DNA from: Candidatus Hodarchaeota archaeon
Lineage (GTDB): Archaea; Asgardarchaeota; Heimdallarchaeia; Hodarchaeales; Hodarchaeaceae
NCBI GenBank assembly: GCA_016840285.1
Contig: JAEOSR010000081.1
Location: 1 to 9,251 of the forward strand
Direction: 5' to 3'
Length of the DNA: 9,251 nt
Position 1 is the first letter of the stretch. Every line of letters begins with the position of its first letter. The translations under genes were made by a program, and so were the position numbers. Shown piece after piece: positions 6,322-9,251 of the stretch. The notes below the pieces were generated by a model, which searched no databases, was not told the DNA's origin, and saw nothing but the letters and a program-made list of their open reading frames with translations.

Positions 6322-6495
6322 ATGGATTTTAAGGAAAATTGGAGACATTGAGCTTTTGTCTTTACTATCTTTGGATGCATTCAGAATATCGTATTAACAG
6401 TCGTAGGAATGTTAGTGTATCCTGGTGGAACTTACACCGAAATCTTTAGAGAAATTCATTAAATTCAGATATTTTTCAGGTTTATTACAGATTAA
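6322..6495 (+). pseudogene. Remnant of a multi-pass membrane protein gene (DUF998-like N-terminus)
   Basis: ATG 6322 starts MDFKENWRH, then an in-frame TGA (6349-6351) interrupts. The same frame continues AFVFTIFGCIQNIVLTVV and reaches MLVYPGGTYTE before TAA (6460-6462), with a short FF-rich segment before a further TAA at 6493. The opening 'NWR...', a hydrophobic helix and 'LxYPGGT' recall the start of archaeal DUF998-type multi-pass proteins, as I remember them. Such a protein would be about 200 residues, so most of it is missing. A TGG-to-TGA change would explain the first stop. The next gene starts 20 bases beyond the last stop. A recoded TGA is less likely because more stops follow. This is probably a decayed fragment. 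Confidence 0.5.
6480..6486 (+). promoter_or_regulatory. Weak TATA candidate for the HAD/methyltransferase operon
   Basis: GTTTATT (6480-6486), within GGTTTATTACAG, lies at a distance that would start transcription about seven bases before the ATG at 6516. A TTAAATT at 6459-6465 is a second candidate giving a leader near 28 bases that would include GGAAG (6501-6505). I cannot choose between them. Confidence 0.22.
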
Positions 6496-6515
6496 TCGAA
6501 GGAAGATCCCAGTTA

Positions 6516-7157
6516 ATGGTTCCATCAGCAATACTATTTGACTTAGATGGTACGATTCTTGATAGCGACCCGATCATCATTCAATCTTGGAAAACAGCGC
6601 ATGAACAAACATGCCCTAATATTGAATGGAACGAAAACAAACTTTTGAGTTTGATGGGCCAGCCAGCGGAAGCCATACCATATGGAATGGGTGTACCTGA
6701 AGAATTACATCAAAAATACATCATAATTTTTGATCGTCAATTAGAAAATCTTAAACTTCCATTATTTGATGATGTGATGCCTGTTTTAGAAAGAATAAAA
6801 GAAAAATCTATACCATTAGGTATTGTCACTGGAGCGAAAACTGAAGAAACGCTTGAATTATTAATCCAAAATAATATAGATCACTTTTTTGCTGAAATTA
6901 TTGGTGCAGATTTAACTGAGAGAGGAAAACCATTTCCTGATCCTATTAACTTAGCAGTAGAGAGATTGCATCTTAATGCAATGAAGAAGGATATCCTATT
7001 TGTTGGAGATTCAATTAATGATTTACTATCAGCTAAAGCAGCGGGGGTAACCCCAATACTCCTGTGGAGAAAAAACTACAAAGTACCGAGTGTTCTACAA
7101 CAGAATGTTAGTTTAATAATTCCTGGATTAATGCCACTCTTAGATCTGATTGAATGA
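6516..7157 (+). CDS. HAD-superfamily phosphatase, subfamily IA
   Basis: The product has 213 residues, the normal length for phosphoglycolate-phosphatase-like HAD enzymes. All four motifs are present: FDLDGTILDSD with nucleophile Asp9 and acid/base Asp11; IVTGAK with Thr105; GKPFPDP with Lys138; and VGDSINDLLSAKAAG with Asp165 and Asp169 for magnesium. Residues about 16-82 form the helical C1 cap, which sets substrate choice. The likely activity is removal of phosphate from a small phosphorylated metabolite, perhaps 2-phosphoglycolate or a sugar phosphate, but this cannot be narrowed. Its stop overlaps the start of the methyltransferase gene in ATGA, so the two are translationally coupled. A GGAAG ten bases before the ATG is a weak ribosome-binding site. 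Confidence 0.88.
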   Translation: MVPSAILFDLDGTILDSDPIIIQSWKTAHEQTCPNIEWNENKLLSLMGQPAEAIPYGMGVPEELHQKYIIIFDRQLENLKLPLFDDVMPVLERIKEKSIPLGIVTGAKTEETLELLIQNNIDHFFAEIIGADLTERGKPFPDPINLAVERLHLNAMKKDILFVGDSINDLLSAKAAGVTPILLWRKNYKVPSVLQQNVSLIIPGLMPLLDLIE

Positions 7158-7762
7158 CTTATATTTTTATGGATGGAAAAATCATACCTCATCGAATTTT
7201 TGATTTCCTGAGCCCAATTTACGATTTATTAATCCGCGGTGAACCTCCTAAGGATTTAATTCCATTATTGAGTCTTACTGGTGATGAGGTGATTTTGGAG
7301 ATAGGCGCGGGAACTGGGAGGATAATTCAATCATTATCTCACTTATGTTCAGACCTATTTTTACTTGATCCCTCTCCAGCTATGCTTGCAAAAGCACGTG
7401 ATAAAATTCCTTGTGCTAATCACTGTTTGGGGTATGCAGAATCATTACCGTTTGAAAAAGCGTTTTTTGATAGAGTTTTCGCAATTGATTCTCTTCATCA
7501 TTGGAATAACCAACCAAAGGGATTAACTGAAGTTTACCGAGTTTTAAAGAATCACGGAAGTTTTATCCTAATTGAGTTTGATCCTAATACACGTTTTGGT
7601 CACTATATCAAGTCAATGGAACGTTTTCTGCGAATGGGGTCTATTTTTTATTCTCCACAAGAGATTAGGAAGCTTTTATCAGTTACTGGCCTTTTTGTTT
7701 CTAAACAGTACTATATTGACGGCGCCACTTATGTAACTGTTGCTAGGAAAGCTTTCGATTAA
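7154..7762 (+). CDS. Class I SAM-dependent methyltransferase (UbiE-like)
   Basis: The product has 202 residues. The N-terminus contains FDFLSPIYDLL, like the FDxxAxxYD segment of UbiE/COQ5-type enzymes. The SAM-binding motif I is VILEIGAGTG (46-55). An acidic residue after strand 2 (Asp72 in LLDPSP) should bind the ribose hydroxyls, and FDRVFAIDSLHHW (106-117) is the motif II region. LTEVYRVLKNHGSFILIE (124-141) is the usual helix and strand after it. The methyl acceptor is unknown; this family modifies quinones, lipids and many small molecules. The gene starts inside the HAD stop (ATGA), so both should be made together and could act on related metabolites, though I know of no standard pathway pairing them. 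An oligo-T tract follows about 40 bases later. Confidence 0.87.
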   Translation: MTYIFMDGKIIPHRIFDFLSPIYDLLIRGEPPKDLIPLLSLTGDEVILEIGAGTGRIIQSLSHLCSDLFLLDPSPAMLAKARDKIPCANHCLGYAESLPFEKAFFDRVFAIDSLHHWNNQPKGLTEVYRVLKNHGSFILIEFDPNTRFGHYIKSMERFLRMGSIFYSPQEIRKLLSVTGLFVSKQYYIDGATYVTVARKAFD

Positions 7763-7801
7763 TTTCTAGAGTCCCCTTAATGTGAGCTCAACAGAATCAT
7801 C

Positions 7802-7807
7802 TTTTTT
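7802..7807 (+). terminator. Oligo-T terminator candidate of the HAD/methyltransferase operon
   Basis: A run of six T residues lies 40 bases after the methyltransferase stop and before the next gene. No stable hairpin precedes it, which fits archaeal termination on a T tract. Confidence 0.35.
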
Positions 7808-7846
7808 AATAACAGTAAATAAATTCAAAACATACTCTATTCAACT

Positions 7847-7857
7847 CATAAATCAAA
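7847..7857 (+). promoter_or_regulatory. TATA-like box for the ATC-hydrolase/V4R-like gene
   Basis: TCATAAATCAA lies about 28 bases before the ATG at 7880, which would make that transcript leaderless or nearly so. AGTAAATAAATTC (about 7813-7825) is another AT-rich candidate with a leader near 35 bases. No Shine-Dalgarno precedes the start. Confidence 0.28.
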
Positions 7858-7879
7858 TTACTCTGGAATGTGTTTGTAG

Positions 7880-8404
7880 ATGGATGATAAGATTGGGACT
7901 ATCCCTTTGAAAGAAGCAATAAACGAAGTAGAAACCGCTATTACTAGGTTAGCTCTGCTACATTTATCATTTTCGAAGATATTGGTTGACGAATTTGGTG
8001 ATGAAAGAGGTTCAGAATTAGTAATTAAATCCATAATGGAATATGGACGAAGAATTAATGAAGTAGTCAGTAAAGGAGGACAGGATCTTCCTAAGTGGGG
8101 AGTATACTCTGGAGAAGTCTATCAAGATGAGGATGGACGCTATCACGTTACAGGTTGTAATCTCGCAAAAATCTTTAAGGAATTTAAAGAATTAAACTTG
8201 GGTCGCCTTTATTGTTATGTCGATGCTGCTAAAAGTATGGATTCTGATTCAACGAAAAAATTAATTCATACATCATGTGAGGCCTGTGGAGATGATCACT
8301 GTACTTTAGAATTCGTTGATACAACTGAAGAAGAGAGGAACAGTTTTATCAACCGTGACAAAAAATTGAAGTATATAGATCTACGTTTAGTAGAAGATGA
8401 ATAG
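7880..8404 (+). CDS. ATC-hydrolase/V4R-like small-molecule-binding protein
   Basis: The product has 174 residues. An N-terminal helical part (about 10-65) is followed by an alpha/beta domain with RYHVTGCNLAKIFKEF, then LGRLYCYVDAAKSM (Cys112, Asp115), and SCEACGDDHCTLEF near the end (Cys133, Cys136, Cys141). The YCxxD segment and the final 'GDDxCxLEF' strand resemble L-2-amino-thiazoline-4-carboxylate hydrolase-type proteins and V4R hydrocarbon-binding domains, which share a fold. The cysteine pattern suggests a redox, metal or thiol role, but activity as an ATC hydrolase is not established for such archaeal proteins. Cys93 is a fourth cysteine of possible importance. It is a lone gene with its own promoter and is convergent with the membrane-protein gene. 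Confidence 0.78.
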   Translation: MDDKIGTIPLKEAINEVETAITRLALLHLSFSKILVDEFGDERGSELVIKSIMEYGRRINEVVSKGGQDLPKWGVYSGEVYQDEDGRYHVTGCNLAKIFKEFKELNLGRLYCYVDAAKSMDSDSTKKLIHTSCEACGDDHCTLEFVDTTEEERNSFINRDKKLKYIDLRLVEDE

Positions 8405-8419
8405 TCCATTTAGTTCAGT

Positions 8420-8621
8420 TTATCTTATAGTTCGTGAACCAAAATAGTAACCAATTACTAATTCTAGTAGCTGATTCAAAAAAACAATAACTAAATCATC
8501 TAGATCAAATATTTGAAATGTTGATATAATGTTAATACAGCAAACTCCTATAACAATAACTAAGATAATTCCTGCCTGTAAATGACCGATGATTTCTTTG
8601 GCTTTATTCCTACCAGGTTTA
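8420..8621 (-). pseudogene. Frameshifted 3' part of the membrane-protein gene (third two-helix unit)
   Basis: In the frame one base off from the membrane-protein gene, the minus strand stays open from the C5 tract at 8622-8626 to TAA at 8420-8422. It reads KPGRNKAKEIIGHLQAG, then two strongly hydrophobic segments (IILVIVIGVCC and LVIVFLNQLLELVIGYY), ending FGSRTIR. It has no start codon of its own, shares the two-helix layout of the upstream units and ends in the same 'YY..SR' way. One extra C in the tract would join it after Pro140 to give about 207 residues. It also lies only 15 bases from the convergent gene's stop, which fits the compact layout. It is either a real inactivating or programmed frameshift, or a homopolymer sequencing error. 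Confidence 0.7.
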
Positions 8622-9042
8622 GGGGGAATAATCTTCCAATAATCTCTCTAACAATCATCCCCAATGCATACCCTATAATGGTTATAAAAACTGTTACTAT
8701 GAATATTGGTATTTCTTGATTAGTAAATGCGACTATTCCTATTGATATAGCAATTATAATAGCTAAAGTGATACGTACAGTTCTTGCGGGCAAAAAAAGG
8801 GGAGGAGGTTCAAGACTGGTTGAACTATCTATTTTCTTTGGTGTTTCTGTTGAAGGCAAGGTTGATGCTCTCGTACTATAATAGAAAGCTACAGAAACAA
8901 TCATGACGTTTCCTAACGATTGTGGGATCTGTTCACAAGCAATAGATATCATATATAAGGTAGTAATGGCCACACTGAGTGTTATGATCGCTCTAACACT
9001 GCCTCTTGGTAACCATAATGGATGAGTCATTTCTAGTAACAT
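8560..9042 (-). CDS. Multi-pass membrane protein with repeated two-helix units (reading frame broken)
   Basis: As it reads, the product has 160 residues from ATG 9042 (ATG 9030 is an alternative). It holds two similar units: LWLPRGSVRAIITL then a helix pair ending AFYYSTRAS (about 9-60), and LFLPARTVRITLAI then a helix pair ending IGYALGMIVREIIGR (about 82-137). Each has a 'LP..(S/T)VR' entry and two hydrophobic segments, with a Pro/Ser-rich linker between them. After Pro140 the frame changes at a run of five C bases (8622-8626), so the last 20 residues (LNLVGIKPKK onward) are probably spurious and the true third unit lies in the next frame. Function is unknown; the role could be structural or in transport. 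A TATA-like TTTTTAAATTA (9068-9078, minus) predicts a nearly leaderless transcript. It lies 39 bases after the nitrilase stop. Confidence 0.72.
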   Translation of the reverse strand: MLLEMTHPLWLPRGSVRAIITLSVAITTLYMISIACEQIPQSLGNVMIVSVAFYYSTRASTLPSTETPKKIDSSTSLEPPPLFLPARTVRITLAIIIAISIGIVAFTNQEIPIFIVTVFITIIGYALGMIVREIIGRLFPLNLVGIKPKKSSVIYRQELS

Positions 9043-9067
9043 ATTATCAATGATAAATGGAGAAACT

Positions 9068-9078
9068 AATTTAAAAAT
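9068..9078 (-). promoter_or_regulatory. TATA-like box for the membrane-protein gene
   Basis: On the minus strand TTTTTAAATTA is centred about 26 bases before 9047, so transcription would start some four bases before ATG 9042. It lies in the 39-bp gap after the nitrilase stop, so the membrane-protein gene may be transcribed on its own as well as by read-through. Confidence 0.4.
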
Positions 9079-9081
9079 CGT

Positions 9082-9251
9082 TTAAAGATTATTATAAATA
9101 TCTGGTCTACGGTCTAATAAGAAATGTTTTCGGGCTGGGCATTTCTCAAGCTCTGTGAAGTCAATGTCATAATAGAGGATATAATCTTCCTCCTTGGGAG
9201 CTCGGGCAACAATGATACCTTCAGGATTTGTGATAAAAGATTCTCCTCCAA
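9082..9251 (-). CDS. C-terminal end of a nitrilase-superfamily carbon-nitrogen hydrolase (partial)
   Basis: Fifty-five codons on the minus strand run from the window edge to TAA at 9082-9084. They read GGESFITNPEGIIVARAP, then a strand pair containing ILYYDIDFTELEKC, and finish with FLLDRRPDIYNNL. The order 'GxSFIxxPxGxIxARAP', a hydrophobic strand with 'DID', and the terminal 'DRRPxxY' is the typical C-terminus of nitrilase-superfamily amidases such as N-carbamoylputrescine amidase-like enzymes. The catalytic Glu-Lys-Cys region lies outside the window, so activity and substrate cannot be judged. It is intact to its stop and is followed by the membrane-protein gene after 39 bases on the same strand. 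Confidence 0.72.
   Translation of the reverse strand, partial: GGESFITNPEGIIVARAPKEEDYILYYDIDFTELEKCPARKHFLLDRRPDIYNNL

Noticed and set aside
6349..6351. In-frame TGA as a selenocysteine codon
   Set aside because: Further stop codons follow in the same frame, the protein type is not a selenoprotein, and no SECIS-like hairpin is visible; decay is simpler.
8478..8484. A7 tract read as a T7 terminator of the membrane-protein gene
   Set aside because: It lies inside the frame-shifted third unit, encoding Val-Phe-Leu in a hydrophobic segment, so it is more likely coding sequence.

Overview
This AT-rich window (roughly 35-37% GC by eye) looks archaeal. TATA-like boxes sit about 26 bases before expected transcription starts. 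Leaders are very short or absent, one gene has a strong archaeal Shine-Dalgarno, and oligo-T tracts stand where terminators would be. The gene content is also archaeal in style: a winged-helix regulator with a B-box-like zinc tail, two Cys-rich proteins of V4R/ATC-hydrolase type, and an uncharacterised multi-pass membrane protein. An Asgard archaeon is a reasonable guess but is not proven by anything here. There is no rRNA, tRNA, CRISPR array, transposase or phage gene.

Layout from left to right: (1) a TPR-like/alpha-beta-hydrolase fusion (127-1077, +); (2) a 200-bp gap with a possible 34-aa small ORF; (3) a Cys-rich protein of unknown function (minus strand, to about 2300); (4) a 380-bp AT-rich gap with a 14-bp palindrome; (5) a lipase-like alpha/beta hydrolase (2683-3477, +), convergent with (6) an MBL-fold hydrolase (3479-4297, -) with only one base between the stops; (7) a wHTH regulator with a zinc-binding tail (4315-4914, -), in one likely operon with the MBL gene and divergent from (8) an imidazolonepropionase-like amidohydrolase (5000-6262, +); (9) a decayed membrane-protein remnant (about 6322-6495); (10) a HAD phosphatase and a SAM methyltransferase overlapping by ATGA (6516-7762, +); (11) an ATC-hydrolase/V4R-like protein (7880-8404, +); (12) a membrane-protein gene on the minus strand whose reading frame breaks at a C5 tract and resumes to 8420; (13) the C-terminus of a nitrilase-superfamily enzyme running off the right edge, which is absent from simple ORF calls.

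The most defensible new observations are the frameshift that hides the third two-helix unit of the membrane protein at 8420-9042, the membrane-protein pseudogene at 6322-6495, the regulator/MBL/amidohydrolase divergent module, and the unexplained palindrome at 2544-2557. The window is dense in small-molecule hydrolases of unrelated folds (two alpha/beta, MBL, amidohydrolase, HAD, nitrilase), but I see no convincing single pathway. I did not find a clear new defence or mobile system.
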